Positions 10,178-19,047 of a stretch of DNA of 64,000 nt are shown here, in pieces. The DNA is from an uncultured Arachnia sp. GTDB taxonomy: Bacteria; Actinomycetota; Actinomycetes; Propionibacteriales; Propionibacteriaceae. The stretch spans positions 62,001 through 126,000 of the forward strand of contig CANLSH010000005.1 of the NCBI GenBank assembly GCA_947493705.1, given 5' to 3'. The notes below the pieces were generated by a model. That model made no database searches, was not told the DNA's origin, and saw only the letters and a program-made list of their open reading frames with translations. The position numbers and the translations under genes were made by a program. How positions within the stretch are numbered: the stretch's first letter is position 1; each line of letters begins with the position of its first letter.

Positions 10178-11665
10178 CTAGATTCCGTGCGTGCGGCCGG
10201 AGCGGACGTGCGCCAGCTGGCTGAATGCGGGTGTGAGGGCATCGTAGAGGCCCCGGTGGATGGTCAACAGTGGTTGGTAGTCGCCGTGGACAGCCGACGG
10301 CGTCGTTTCAGTGTGGATGCCGTGGTGGAAGGCGGGACGCATGGCGTGTTCGTGGCCGAGCGCGTCGGCGGCTTCACGGGCGGCGGAATGCGCTCCGGGG
10401 GCATCAGAGTGGCCGGTGACGATGGTGGCTTCGAAGACATCCGCCAGCAGCTGTCGCCAGACCCCGCTGCCGGATGCACCGCCAACAAGCGGAATGCGGT
10501 CCTGGTGAATACCCATGGCATCGGCGGCATGACGCAGCCCCATGGCGACGCCGGTGAGAACAGCCAGGTACAGGTCCCCGGCGGTGGTGGACTCCTCGAC
10601 GCCGATGAAGGCGCCGCGAAGATCACCGTCGCGCACCGGCGTCCGCTCTCCCGCCAGCCCGGGCATACCCAGTGGACGGTCGCGCACGTGGTGCAGGCGA
10701 GGCGCGACCATCTCGTCCGCCTCAGCGAAGCTGTGGCCCGGCAACAGGTTGTGCAGCGCCCAGGCGGACGCGGATCCGGCGGACTGGACAGCGCCGATGC
10801 GCAGCCGTTCAGCCCAGCCGGGCATGACGAGCGAATGGATGGGCGAGGGCTCAGCGTCCCTGGCAGGGGTGATACCCGCGAGCCAACCGGTGGTGCCGAG
10901 GTAGAGGTACGCGTCGCCGGATTCGGAGCCCACCAGTCCGTCGGTCGTGGCACCTGCATCGCCCATCGCCAGCACCAGTGGAGTGCCTGGTCTGATGCCC
11001 AATTCGACGGCGGCTGCCCCGCTGGCCACGCCGATGAGGGAGTCACCTGGAACGGCACCGACGAGTCGCGGTAGTTGTTCCGATTGGGCTCCGGCGGCGA
11101 TGGCGGCGTCGGTCAGCCACGTCTGGGTGGTGACATCGAGCAGGCCTGTGGTGGAGGCGGTGGTGACATCGCATGCCGCCGCTGCCCCCGCGCGCCACGC
11201 CACGAATCCAGCGGGGCTCAGCAGCAGGTGTTCCGCTTCCTGCAGATTCTCGGGTTCGTGTTCGGCGAGCCATGCGATCTTGGTGGCGACGGAGGAGACG
11301 TCCTGGTGGTTGCCGGTGCGTCGCTCCCACTCGGGGATCACCTGCCTGAGCCGTCGGTACTGCGTCGTGGCTCTGGTGTCCGAGTAGAGCATTGCGGGCC
11401 GCAGCGCCCTCTCCTCGGCGACAGGAATCAGGTTCTGCATGTGACCGGTCAGGCCGATGGCCACGATGTTCTCGGCCATGCCGCAGCGTCGAAGGACCGC
11501 AGCCGCAGCCTCCCACCACTGGGCCGGATCCTGCTCCGCGATCCCACCGGGCGCGGTGTGCGTCGGGTACGGCTCGGACAATTCTGCCACCGGGGTGCCG
11601 TCAAGGTCCACCACCACGAGTTTGGCGCTGGATGTGCCCAGGTCCAGCCCTGCGATGAGCGCCAT
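10178..11665 (-). CDS. FGGY-family carbohydrate kinase (xylulokinase-like)
   Basis: A 495-residue sugar kinase that would phosphorylate the sugar brought in by the adjacent ABC transporter. The N-terminus has GLDLGTSSAKLVVVDLDGTP, the phosphate-1 motif of the actin-like ATPase fold; GLTGHMQNLI is the substrate-binding loop; LVLAMGDAGATTDGLVG and the C-terminal VGGASGSGVWRQLLADVF are the adenosine-side motifs of the FGGY family. Overall it looks closest to xylulokinases, but related families act on ribulose, erythritol, glycerol or autoinducer-2. The ATG at 11665 shares one base with the stop of the permease (TGATG), which indicates translational coupling. Confidence 0.9.
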   Translation of the reverse strand: MALIAGLDLGTSSAKLVVVDLDGTPVAELSEPYPTHTAPGGIAEQDPAQWWEAAAAVLRRCGMAENIVAIGLTGHMQNLIPVAEERALRPAMLYSDTRATTQYRRLRQVIPEWERRTGNHQDVSSVATKIAWLAEHEPENLQEAEHLLLSPAGFVAWRAGAAAACDVTTASTTGLLDVTTQTWLTDAAIAAGAQSEQLPRLVGAVPGDSLIGVASGAAAVELGIRPGTPLVLAMGDAGATTDGLVGSESGDAYLYLGTTGWLAGITPARDAEPSPIHSLVMPGWAERLRIGAVQSAGSASAWALHNLLPGHSFAEADEMVAPRLHHVRDRPLGMPGLAGERTPVRDGDLRGAFIGVEESTTAGDLYLAVLTGVAMGLRHAADAMGIHQDRIPLVGGASGSGVWRQLLADVFEATIVTGHSDAPGAHSAAREAADALGHEHAMRPAFHHGIHTETTPSAVHGDYQPLLTIHRGLYDALTPAFSQLAHVRSGRTHGI

Positions 11666-12651
11666 CAGCGCCGCCCTCTGACGATCTGCGACAGGCTGAC
11701 AGCCAGCACGATGATCACCCCCGTGACCACCTGTTGCACATAGCTGTTGACCTGGAGCAGGTTGAGTCCGTTGCCCAGCACTCCCACGATGCCGATGCCA
11801 ACGGCCGTGCCGCCGATGCTCGGTTGTCCCACGCGGGACAGGGTGACGCCGAGGAACACGGCGGCGATGGAGGACAGCATGAGGGGATCGCCGGCCGTCG
11901 GATGTGCGGAAGCGAGTCGGGCAGTCAGCACGATGCCGGCCAGTGCAGCACCGACACCGGAGATCAGGAATGCAGTGAAGCGCACGGCGCGGGTGTTGAC
12001 ACCCGAGAGGCGCGAGGCCTCCGCATTGCCGCCGACGGCGTAGTACTGGCGGCCCAGCACGGTGCGTGACAGGACGAACCACACCACCACTGCAAGGGCA
12101 ATGGCGATGACCACCGGCATCGGGACCGGACCGAGCCGTCCCTGGCCGATGGCGACGAAACGCCCAGGCAGTCCGAAGATGGTGGAGCCCTGTGACAACA
12201 GCAGCGCCAGACCTGTGAAGGAGGTCATGGCGGCCAGTGTCGCGATGAACGCGGACAGCCCCAGGTAGGCGACCAGGAAGCCGTTGATGGCGCCAGCCAC
12301 GAGCCCGGCGAGCAGGCCCAGTGCAATGGCGGGCACCACAGGCATCCCACCAGCCAGCAGTTGTGCGACGACTACGCCGACGAGGCTGGCGAGAGCCCCC
12401 ACCGACAGGTCGAAATCACCCACCACCATGACCACCGTCTGCACGGACGCCACCATGGCCAGCACGGCCACCTGTTCGAGGATGTTGGTGAGGTTGCCGG
12501 CCGTGAGGAAGATGCCCTTCTCGTCCAACACCGTGAACAGGACAAGCAGCAGAAGGAGACCCATCAACGTGCCATAGGAAGCGAGGCGCGCAGCCCGGTC
12601 CGAGCGGCGGCGTGGCGCACGTTGAGGCCCGGTCGTCGTGGTGGCGGTCAT
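11665..12651 (-). CDS. Sugar ABC transporter permease (RbsC family)
   Basis: A 328-residue membrane protein, the single permease type of the ribose/xylose/autoinducer-2 class. After an Arg-rich cytoplasmic N-terminus it has about eight to ten hydrophobic segments. The family-typical GDFDLSVGALASLVGVV loop is near residue 80, and ALVVWF...RTVLGRQYYAVGGNAEASRLSG, the region that contacts the ATPase, is near residue 200. ATG 12651 overlaps the stop of the ATPase gene as ATGA. It is expected to homodimerise and work with the double-domain ATPase upstream. Confidence 0.93.
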   Translation of the reverse strand: MTATTTTGPQRAPRRRSDRAARLASYGTLMGLLLLLVLFTVLDEKGIFLTAGNLTNILEQVAVLAMVASVQTVVMVVGDFDLSVGALASLVGVVVAQLLAGGMPVVPAIALGLLAGLVAGAINGFLVAYLGLSAFIATLAAMTSFTGLALLLSQGSTIFGLPGRFVAIGQGRLGPVPMPVVIAIALAVVVWFVLSRTVLGRQYYAVGGNAEASRLSGVNTRAVRFTAFLISGVGAALAGIVLTARLASAHPTAGDPLMLSSIAAVFLGVTLSRVGQPSIGGTAVGIGIVGVLGNGLNLLQVNSYVQQVVTGVIIVLAVSLSQIVRGRR

Positions 12652-14144
12652 GCGTCAAGTCTCCCGTAGCAGAGGTGGAGGATGGTGTGTTGATCGGAGG
12701 TGGCTGCGTCCACGAAGCCGGCGAGTTGCCCTTGGTGCAGCACGGCCACCTCGTCGGCAAGTCCCAGCAGTTCGGAGATCTCACTGGAGACCACGATGAC
12801 GGCGACGCCCTCGGCGGTCAGCCTGCGGATGAGCTGGTAGATCTCGCCCTTGGTGCCCACATCGATGCCGCGGGTGGGTTCGTCGAGCAACAGCACACGG
12901 GGCTGACGGGCCAAGTATTTGGCCAGCACCACCTTCTGCTGGTTGCCGCCGGAGAGTTCGGCGACGTCCTGGCGCACCGAGGTCGCACGAATCTGCAGTT
13001 CGTCGGCCTGCTGTTGCGCCAATCTCTGTTCGCGACCTGGCCGCATGATGCCGCTGTCGCTGAGATGTGTGAGGCTGCCGAGGCCGATGTTGGTGGCGAT
13101 GGTGGCGTTCATGACCAGCCCCTGTCGTCGACGCTCCTCGGGCACCAGCGCCACACCCGCTGCCATGCTGTGCGCGACCGACGAGCGCGTGATGTCACGG
13201 CCATCGAGTTCGATGGTGCCGGCTTGAGGGCGCTCGACGCCAGCGATGAGGCGCAGCAGTTCGCTCCGGCCGGCCCCAGCAAGTCCGGCAATGCCCAGCA
13301 CCCGCCCTGATCGTGCTTCGAGGCTGACGCCGCGCAGGGTCCATCCCACCAGTTCCGTGATGCGAAGGATGGGTTCGCCGTCGGTGCTGGCTCGTTCGGG
13401 GAACTCGGTCTCCGGTGCGCGGCCGATCATGGAGGCCACCACCTCGTCGTGCTGGGTCTGTCCCATCGGTTTGGTCCAGATGTGTTGGCCATTGCGCAGG
13501 ACGGTGGCGGTGTCGGCGAGCGCGAACACCTCATCCAAACGATGTGAGACATACATGATGGCGGTGCCCTGGTCGCGCAGTGAGCGCAATACGGCGAACA
13601 ACACCTCCGTCTCGGTGTCGGTCAGCGCTGCGGTGGGTTCATCCAGCACGAGCACGCGGGCATCGCGCGCCAGTGCCCGGGCGAGCGCGACCATGGTCTG
13701 CTGGATCGCCGAGAGCTCCACCGCGGGGGTAGTGACGTCGAATGACTGCCCGAGGCGGGCCAGTTGCTCGGTGGCGTCAGCGTTGAGGCGGCCTCGGTGG
13801 AGCAGTCCGGGCACGCCGGGTCGACGCATGCCCAGGTAGATGTTCTCCGCGGCGCCGAGCGTTGGGACGAGCATCAGTTCCTGTGGCAGGGCGACGATGC
13901 CCGCGGCCTGACCTTCTTTCACGGAGCGGAACCGTACGGGTTCGCCGTCGACCTCGACGGTGCCGTCGCTGGGATGCACCACACCGGCGATCATTTTGAT
14001 GAGTGTGGACTTGCCCGCCCCGTTCTCCCCCAGCAGCGCGTGTATGGAGCCGGCGTGAAAGTTGAGTGAGACGTTGGCGACCACCCGGATGGGGCCGTAG
14101 TCCTTGCTGAGGTTGCGGGTCGCCAGGACGGGGGTCGTGCTCAC
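12648..14144 (-). CDS. Sugar ABC transporter ATP-binding protein (RbsA family, two nucleotide-binding domains)
   Basis: A 498-residue protein with tandem ABC ATPase domains. The first has Walker A GENGAGKST near residue 40 and a Walker B ending VLDEPTAALT. The second starts with a degenerate Walker A (GLAGAGRSELL) and ends with a good signature LSGGNQQKVVLAKYL and Walker B LLLDEPTRGIDVGTK. This pattern, with one degenerate site, is normal for RbsA, XylG and MglA. GTG 14144 is chosen as start, with AGGGG upstream and the first strand PVLATRNLSKDYG following at once. It is the first gene of the operon and is divergent from the ArsR-type gene with a 138-base gap that should hold both promoters. 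Confidence 0.93.
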   Translation of the reverse strand: MSTTPVLATRNLSKDYGPIRVVANVSLNFHAGSIHALLGENGAGKSTLIKMIAGVVHPSDGTVEVDGEPVRFRSVKEGQAAGIVALPQELMLVPTLGAAENIYLGMRRPGVPGLLHRGRLNADATEQLARLGQSFDVTTPAVELSAIQQTMVALARALARDARVLVLDEPTAALTDTETEVLFAVLRSLRDQGTAIMYVSHRLDEVFALADTATVLRNGQHIWTKPMGQTQHDEVVASMIGRAPETEFPERASTDGEPILRITELVGWTLRGVSLEARSGRVLGIAGLAGAGRSELLRLIAGVERPQAGTIELDGRDITRSSVAHSMAAGVALVPEERRRQGLVMNATIATNIGLGSLTHLSDSGIMRPGREQRLAQQQADELQIRATSVRQDVAELSGGNQQKVVLAKYLARQPRVLLLDEPTRGIDVGTKGEIYQLIRRLTAEGVAVIVVSSEISELLGLADEVAVLHQGQLAGFVDAATSDQHTILHLCYGRLDA

Positions 14145-14273
14145 TGGCGCGCCCCTGCTCCGGGCAACGTAGCAACTCTGCGCACACCGACGACCTCTCG
14201 CACGCTCACCCCTTTCTTCCGTGCCCAAGTGTGACACCGAAACCCTTGCGCTTGAACATCAGCTCAGCTAACA

Positions 14274-14291
14274 TACAACCAAATGGTTGTA
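14274..14291. promoter_or_regulatory. Perfect palindrome spanning the start codon of the ArsR-type gene
   Basis: TACAACCA, two bases AA, then TGGTTGTA: an 18-base perfect inverted repeat whose centre contains the ATG start (14283) of the downstream regulator. ArsR-family dimers bind short inverted repeats of this size, so autoregulation is the likely reading. No Shine-Dalgarno precedes the ATG, so the mRNA may be leaderless and the operator could cover the transcription start. The divergent sugar-transporter operon starts 138 bases away and could also be affected. Confidence 0.55.
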
Positions 14292-14627
14292 CATGATGCG
14301 GACGCACGGCTCACCGACGACGAGGTGGATCTGATCTTCCACGCCCTCGCGGACGCGACCCGTCGCGACATCCTCCGCCGGACACTCGACGGGGAGGTGT
14401 CGGTCTCGCACCTCGCGGCGTTCTACGACATGTCCTTCGCCGGCGTGCAGAAGCACGTGGCCGTCCTGGAAGGAGCCGGACTGGTGACGAAGCATCCCCA
14501 CGGCCGCGAACGCAGGGTCCGAGGCAACCCTGAGAAAGTGAAAAGGGCCCAAGAGCTTTTGGGCCGCTACGAAGACATCTGGCGGGGCCGCATTTCACGG
14601 CTCGACGCACTGCTGGCAGACGACTGA
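14283..14627 (+). CDS. ArsR-family transcriptional regulator
   Basis: A 114-residue winged-helix regulator. ALADATRRDILRRTLDG at about residues 19-36 is the hallmark first helix of ArsR-like proteins paired with SRPBCC genes, SVSHLAAFYDMSFAGVQKHVAVLEGAGLV is the helix-turn-helix, and GRERRVRGNPEKV is the wing region. No metal-binding CVC motif is present, so this is of the non-metal type that is commonly found directly upstream of activator-of-Hsp90-homologue (AHSA1) genes, as here. The start codon sits inside a perfect palindrome. The next gene begins 20 bases downstream, so the two are probably one transcript. Confidence 0.9.
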   Translation: MVVHDADARLTDDEVDLIFHALADATRRDILRRTLDGEVSVSHLAAFYDMSFAGVQKHVAVLEGAGLVTKHPHGRERRVRGNPEKVKRAQELLGRYEDIWRGRISRLDALLADD

Positions 14628-14647
14628 GAACAACGAAAGGCAAGACC

Positions 14648-15622
14648 ATGCCCGTCACATCCATTGACAAAGACGTCGAAGCACTCACCATGACTGTGGT
14701 GGCGGAATTCACCGTCCCCGTACGCCGCCTCTGGGAGGCCTACTCCGATCCCCGACAGATTGAACAGTTCTGGGGACCACCTGAATGGCCCGCCACGTTC
14801 CCCCGCCACGACATGGTCCCCGGCGGCCGGTCGTCGTATTACATGACCGGTCCCGACGGTGAACGGATGAATGGCTACTGGAAGTGGATCAACGTCGACG
14901 CGCCTCACTCCTTTGAGATCATCGACGGTTTCGCGCAGGAGGACGGAACCCCTGACGACAGCTCCCCCACCATGCGCGTGGTTCTCGCCTTCGAGGACAA
15001 CGACAACGGGTCCCGGCTCACCACAACCACGTGGTTCAACTCGGTGGAAGACCTCGAAATGCTCGTCGAGATGGGCATGGAGGAGGGCACGCGCACCGCC
15101 ATGGCACAGATCGACGACGTGGTGGCTGACCTCACCTCCTTCGCCGCGGGAAGCGGCACCACGCTGCAGGTCCTCGACGACACCCACGTGCGTGTCAGCC
15201 GTATCATTCGGGGACCCATCGAGAGGGTGTGGGATGCCCATCACGATCCTGAGTTGATGCGACGCTGGATGCTGGGCCCCGAAGGCTGGAGGATGCCGGT
15301 GTGCGAGGCCGCCACCACCGTCGGCGACACCTACCGCTACGAGTGGGAGGACGCGAACGGGGAGAACGGCTTCGGTTTCACCGGCGAACTGCTGGAGTCG
15401 ATGCCGCCGCACCGGATGGTGACCACGGAGAAGATGATCGGCATGGACCCAACCGACGTCAACGAGATGACGCTCACGCCGGTGAAAGAAGGCACTCTGA
15501 TGTCCCAACTGATCACCTATCCGGATGTCGAGACACGCGACATGATCCTGGAAACAGGTATGGCCGAGGGCATGGAGGCCAGTTACGTGCGCATGGAGTC
15601 GGAGGTGCTGACCGCGGCTTGA
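14648..15622 (+). CDS. Tandem SRPBCC/AHSA1-domain protein
   Basis: A 324-residue protein with two copies of the START-like fold of the AHSA1 family. The first covers residues about 15-160 (VPVRRLWEAYSDPRQIEQFWGP; GERMNGYWKW), the second about 175-320 (GPIERVWDAHHDPELMRRWMLGP; GFTGELLESMPPHRMV). Both halves end in a similar METGMEEG/LETGMAEG helix, so the gene arose by internal duplication. Such proteins bind small hydrophobic ligands, and the bacterial ones are poorly characterised. Co-transcribed with the ArsR-type regulator upstream, a widely seen pairing. Start ATG 14648 follows a GAAAGG site. Confidence 0.88.
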   Translation: MPVTSIDKDVEALTMTVVAEFTVPVRRLWEAYSDPRQIEQFWGPPEWPATFPRHDMVPGGRSSYYMTGPDGERMNGYWKWINVDAPHSFEIIDGFAQEDGTPDDSSPTMRVVLAFEDNDNGSRLTTTTWFNSVEDLEMLVEMGMEEGTRTAMAQIDDVVADLTSFAAGSGTTLQVLDDTHVRVSRIIRGPIERVWDAHHDPELMRRWMLGPEGWRMPVCEAATTVGDTYRYEWEDANGENGFGFTGELLESMPPHRMVTTEKMIGMDPTDVNEMTLTPVKEGTLMSQLITYPDVETRDMILETGMAEGMEASYVRMESEVLTAA

Positions 15623-15717
15623 CGTCGAGCCAGTGGTTGAGCCTGAAATATCTCACCGGCCTCTCCTACCTCTTCGACCCTCTTGGTATTCAGCGACACT
15701 GGCGCGAGACTGAGAAG

Positions 15718-16140
15718 ATGAGCTCCGTACTCCACGGTGAACTGCGCCTCTCCGCGAGTGGTCCGCTGCCGGTCGAAGATGTGTGGGAGCGCTACACACA
15801 GCCGGTGTGGTGGCCCCGGTGGGCGCCGCACCTACGTGAGGTGGACTACCCCGAACCCACCGTGGTGCCCGGGACAACCGGGCGCGTCAAGGGAGTGGGT
15901 GGCGTCGTGGCAACCTTTCGTATCGAGGCAGTTGACGAAGCGGCTCGGACGTGGTCATGGAGCGTGCGCTTCGGCCCACTACGGGTTCATTTCGAGCACG
16001 GGGTCAACATGGCTGCACCTGGGTCCGATCAAGTCAGCGAAGCGTGGCTCGTCATGAGAGCACCTTGGCCCGTGGTCCTCGGCTACGCGCCGGTTGCACG
16101 CTTCTCCCTGAGCCGACTCGTCTCCCCGAAAGTGAGCTGA
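15718..16140 (+). CDS. SRPBCC-family protein
   Basis: A 140-residue protein with the pattern of a polyketide cyclase/START-like fold: LPVEDVWERYTQPVWWPRWAPHLREVDY at the N-terminus, a central GRVKGVGGVVATFRIEAVDE strand pair, and WSWSVRFGPLRVHFEHGV before the C-terminal helix. The ATG at 15718 is the best start in the frame, though its ribosome site (GAGAAG) is weak. It lies 95 bases after the tandem AHSA1 gene and may belong to the same transcript. Ligand unknown. Confidence 0.75.
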   Translation: MSSVLHGELRLSASGPLPVEDVWERYTQPVWWPRWAPHLREVDYPEPTVVPGTTGRVKGVGGVVATFRIEAVDEAARTWSWSVRFGPLRVHFEHGVNMAAPGSDQVSEAWLVMRAPWPVVLGYAPVARFSLSRLVSPKVS

Positions 16141-16239
16141 GCACACACACGCCCGCAGCTGTCCCACAGCCTGGTGTTTCGGGATGCTCGCGGTTGTGGG
16201 CGCCGCGAACTGCTTGATTCTCCACGCTGGGGGACACGG

Positions 16240-17226
16240 TCACTCGTTGCCACCATGGTGGTCGGGTTCATCGCTGTCAGTGGCGGCGGGCGGGTCTTCC
16301 TTCTCGTCGCGTGCCGCCCATTCCAGCAGGCTGTCGAGCCGGAAAGCCTCGTCGTCGATGCCCGCATGCAGGTCACCGAGTTGCTGGAAGCGGTCCGGCA
16401 CAGTGGCCAGAGTGAAGTCAGCGGGCTCCACATCAGGCACCTCCTCCCATGTCACCGGCGTGGATACGGTGCCCTCCGGAACGCCGCGCAGGGAGTACGC
16501 GCACGCCATGGTGTGGTCTCGTGCGTTCTGGTTGTAGTCGACAAAGACAGTCCGTGGGTCCCGGTCCTTGCGCCACCATGCGGTGGTGACATCGTCGGGC
16601 AGCCGCCGTTCCACCTCACGTGCGAAGCCCCAGGCGGCGCGACGAACGTCGGCGAACGACCATTCGGGCACGATCCGCACGTAGATGTGCATCCCGTTCC
16701 CGCCAGAAGTCTTGGGGTACCCGGTGATGCCCAACTCGCCGAGCACCTCGTGTGCCGCTTCGGCGACGCGCCGGACACAGGCGAAGTCGGCGTCGGGCAT
16801 GGGGTCGAGGTCGATGCGCCACTCATCCGGACGGTCCACGTCAGCGCGCCGCACATTCCAGGGGTGGAACTCCACCGTGCTCATCTGGACCGCCCACACG
16901 ATCTGGGCTACCTCGGTGGGGCACAACTCATCAGCCGTCAGTCCGTAACGGGGAAAGGACAACTCGACAGTCTCAATCCAGTCCGGGGCGCCCTGCGGAA
17001 GCCGCTTCTGATGCACTTTCTCACCCGCCAGCCCCTTGGGGAACCGGTGCAGCATCGTGGGCCGCTCCCGCAACGCGAGCAGCACGCCCTCACCCACGGC
17101 GATGTAGTAGTTCACGACGTCGAGTTTCGTCCAGCCGCGCTCGGGAAAGTACACCCGATCTGGACTGCTCAGCCGCACCGTGCGTTCCCCCACCTCAAGC
17201 TCGACCGCACTCTGCTTGCTCACCAT
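16240..17226 (-). CDS. LigD-type polymerase/primase domain protein
   Basis: A 328-residue stand-alone protein homologous to the polymerase domain of bacterial LigD, which fills gaps and adds nucleotides at DNA ends in non-homologous end joining. RVYFPERGWTKLDVVNYY near residue 24 is the usual opening, HRFPKG and HQKRLP (residues about 60-75) are the phosphate-binding loops, and the catalytic acidic pair is Asp139/Asp141 in RIDLDPMPD. YPKTSGGNGMHIYV at about 180 includes the conserved Ser/Gly and His, and VFVDYNQNARDHTMACAYS carries the third acidic residue. No ligase or nuclease domain and no ku gene is in the window, so partners must be elsewhere or the enzyme has another role. Confidence 0.88.
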   Translation of the reverse strand: MVSKQSAVELEVGERTVRLSSPDRVYFPERGWTKLDVVNYYIAVGEGVLLALRERPTMLHRFPKGLAGEKVHQKRLPQGAPDWIETVELSFPRYGLTADELCPTEVAQIVWAVQMSTVEFHPWNVRRADVDRPDEWRIDLDPMPDADFACVRRVAEAAHEVLGELGITGYPKTSGGNGMHIYVRIVPEWSFADVRRAAWGFAREVERRLPDDVTTAWWRKDRDPRTVFVDYNQNARDHTMACAYSLRGVPEGTVSTPVTWEEVPDVEPADFTLATVPDRFQQLGDLHAGIDDEAFRLDSLLEWAARDEKEDPPAATDSDEPDHHGGNE

Positions 17227-17464
17227 ACGCAGACGCTAGAGCATCCGTGGTCCACGACGAGAGCTACCGGGGTGTGGCAACCGGGCAGCGGCCGATCGCG
17301 ATGCCCGCCGTGCCGATGTTGGAATCCGAGCTCTTCAGGGTGACACTGGCCTCGTGTACGCATAACCCGTAGCCCGGGATGCCATTTACCTGCCAGCACC
17401 GGGACACTGATGCGTTGCACTCACGACGTAGACTTGGGCCATCTCCGGATTGGAGGCCGGTTCG

Positions 17465-17902
17465 ATGTGGTGGATCGCTTGGTTGATCGTGGCGGTGGCT
17501 CTCGGCGTGGCCGAAGCATTTTCGCTGACGTTGGCGTTCGGCATCTTCAGCGCCGCAGCCCTTCTGGCTGCAGTGGTGGCAGGATTCGATGCGCCGCTGA
17601 TCCTTCAACTGATCACCTTCTCCGCTGCGTCGATGGCGGGGCTACTCGTCGTCCGTCCTATTGCCCGCCGCCACATGACGCGGCCGCCGCTGACCCGCGA
17701 CGGCACCGACGCCCTCGTGGGCAGGACGGCCATGGTGCTGGAAGAGATCACGGCTGAACACGGACTGATCAAGCTCTCCGGCGAGAACTGGACCGCTCGT
17801 CCCTTGGACGAGCATCTCGTGATCCCGCCCGGGGCGGCCGTCGACGTCATGGAGATCGAAGGGGCAACCGCAATCGTCTATCCGCGGGAGCTCCTGCCAT
17901 AA
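17465..17902 (+). CDS. NfeD-like membrane protein
   Basis: A 145-residue protein with two or three N-terminal membrane segments (WWIAWLIVAVALGVAEAF, then FGIFSAAALLAAVVAGF and LLVVRPIARRHM), followed by a soluble OB-fold domain from about residue 75 (DALVGRTAMVLEEITAEHGLIKLSGENW). That arrangement matches the short NfeD family, which pairs with SPFH/stomatin proteins. The ATG at 17465 has GGAGG eight bases upstream. The SPFH gene starts 20 bases after the stop, so the two almost certainly form an operon and a membrane complex. Role in membrane microdomain organisation is family knowledge, not shown here. Confidence 0.88.
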   Translation: MWWIAWLIVAVALGVAEAFSLTLAFGIFSAAALLAAVVAGFDAPLILQLITFSAASMAGLLVVRPIARRHMTRPPLTRDGTDALVGRTAMVLEEITAEHGLIKLSGENWTARPLDEHLVIPPGAAVDVMEIEGATAIVYPRELLP

Positions 17903-17922
17903 GAGCGAAAGGAAGTTGAGTC

Positions 17923-19047
17923 ATGGAATTCATTTTTGTGCCGATCATCGTCGCAGCACTCATCGTGGTCTACCTGGTGATGCTGACGGTGAAGATCGTG
18001 CCGCAGGCCCACCGCTTCAACATTGAACGGTTTGGCCGCTACCGCACCACCCTGCAGCCCGGCTTGAACTTCATCATCCCGATCGCAGACCGGGTGCGCG
18101 ACAAGCTCGATATCCGGGAGCAGGTGTTTCCGTCGACGCCCCAACCGGTGATCACCGAGGACAACCTGGTGGTCAACATCGACACCGTCCTGTACTACCA
18201 GATCACAGATCCCCGCGCCGCTGCCTATGAGGTGGCCGACTACCTTCAGGCCATCGACCAGCTTACCGTCACAACGCTGCGCAACCTGATCGGCAGCATG
18301 GACCTGGAGCAAGCACTCACCTCTCGGGAAGCCATCAATGCTCAGCTGCGCACTGTGCTCGACGAGGCGACGGGCAAGTGGGGCATCCGCGTCAACCGGG
18401 TGGAAATCAAGGCCATTGATCCGCCGAACAGCATCAAGGAGGCAATGGAGAAGCAGATGCGGGCCGAGCGGGACAAGCGCGCCACCATTCTGCATGCCGA
18501 GGGCGAGCGGCAGTCGCGAATCCTCACCGCAGAAGGCACGCGTCAGCAGGACATCCTGGTTGCCCAGGGTGATCAGCAGGCGCGTATCCTGCGTGCCGAC
18601 GGCGAGGCCAAGGCGATCGAACGTGTCTTCCAGTCCGTCCACGCCAACGACGCGGACCCCAAGCTGCTGGCGTACAAGTACCTCGAAACCCTGCCAGCCC
18701 TGGCCAATGGTGAGAACAACACGTTCTGGGTGATCCCCGGCGAGTTCACCGAGGCGATCCGCACCGTCACCGAGGCCTTCGGGGACAAATCGGAAACGAA
18801 GCGCCCCGCAGGGGATCATCCGGCTGAGAAAGAGGCAGAGGGCGAGCCCAATGAAACTCCACAGCTTGAGCAGGGCGGGGCCCGCGCCATCGGGCACGAC
18901 GAGAGCCGTATGGCCATCGAGTCCATGGACGCCGCCGAGGCGGCCGACGAGGTGGCAAAGAACGCGGAGGCCGCGGTGAGTGAGGCCAAGGCGGAAGCAA
19001 AGTCGGTTGAGGCCGCTGTCGGCGGTACTCAGTCCCATTATGAGTGA
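17923..19047 (+). CDS. SPFH/Band 7 (stomatin-like) protein
   Basis: A 374-residue protein with one N-terminal membrane segment (FIFVPIIVAALIVVYLVML), then the SPFH domain: VPQAHRFNIERFGRYRTTLQPGLNFIIP, DIREQVFPSTPQPVITEDN, and YYQITDPRAAAYEVADY. After about residue 180 comes a long Ala/Glu/Arg-rich coiled coil that typically drives oligomerisation. The C-terminal 90 residues, from about 285, are acidic, Ala/Glu-rich and low in complexity, longer than in QmcA/paraslipin relatives. Co-transcribed with the NfeD-like gene. Start ATG 17923 follows an AAAGGAAG site. Confidence 0.92.
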   Translation: MEFIFVPIIVAALIVVYLVMLTVKIVPQAHRFNIERFGRYRTTLQPGLNFIIPIADRVRDKLDIREQVFPSTPQPVITEDNLVVNIDTVLYYQITDPRAAAYEVADYLQAIDQLTVTTLRNLIGSMDLEQALTSREAINAQLRTVLDEATGKWGIRVNRVEIKAIDPPNSIKEAMEKQMRAERDKRATILHAEGERQSRILTAEGTRQQDILVAQGDQQARILRADGEAKAIERVFQSVHANDADPKLLAYKYLETLPALANGENNTFWVIPGEFTEAIRTVTEAFGDKSETKRPAGDHPAEKEAEGEPNETPQLEQGGARAIGHDESRMAIESMDAAEAADEVAKNAEAAVSEAKAEAKSVEAAVGGTQSHYE

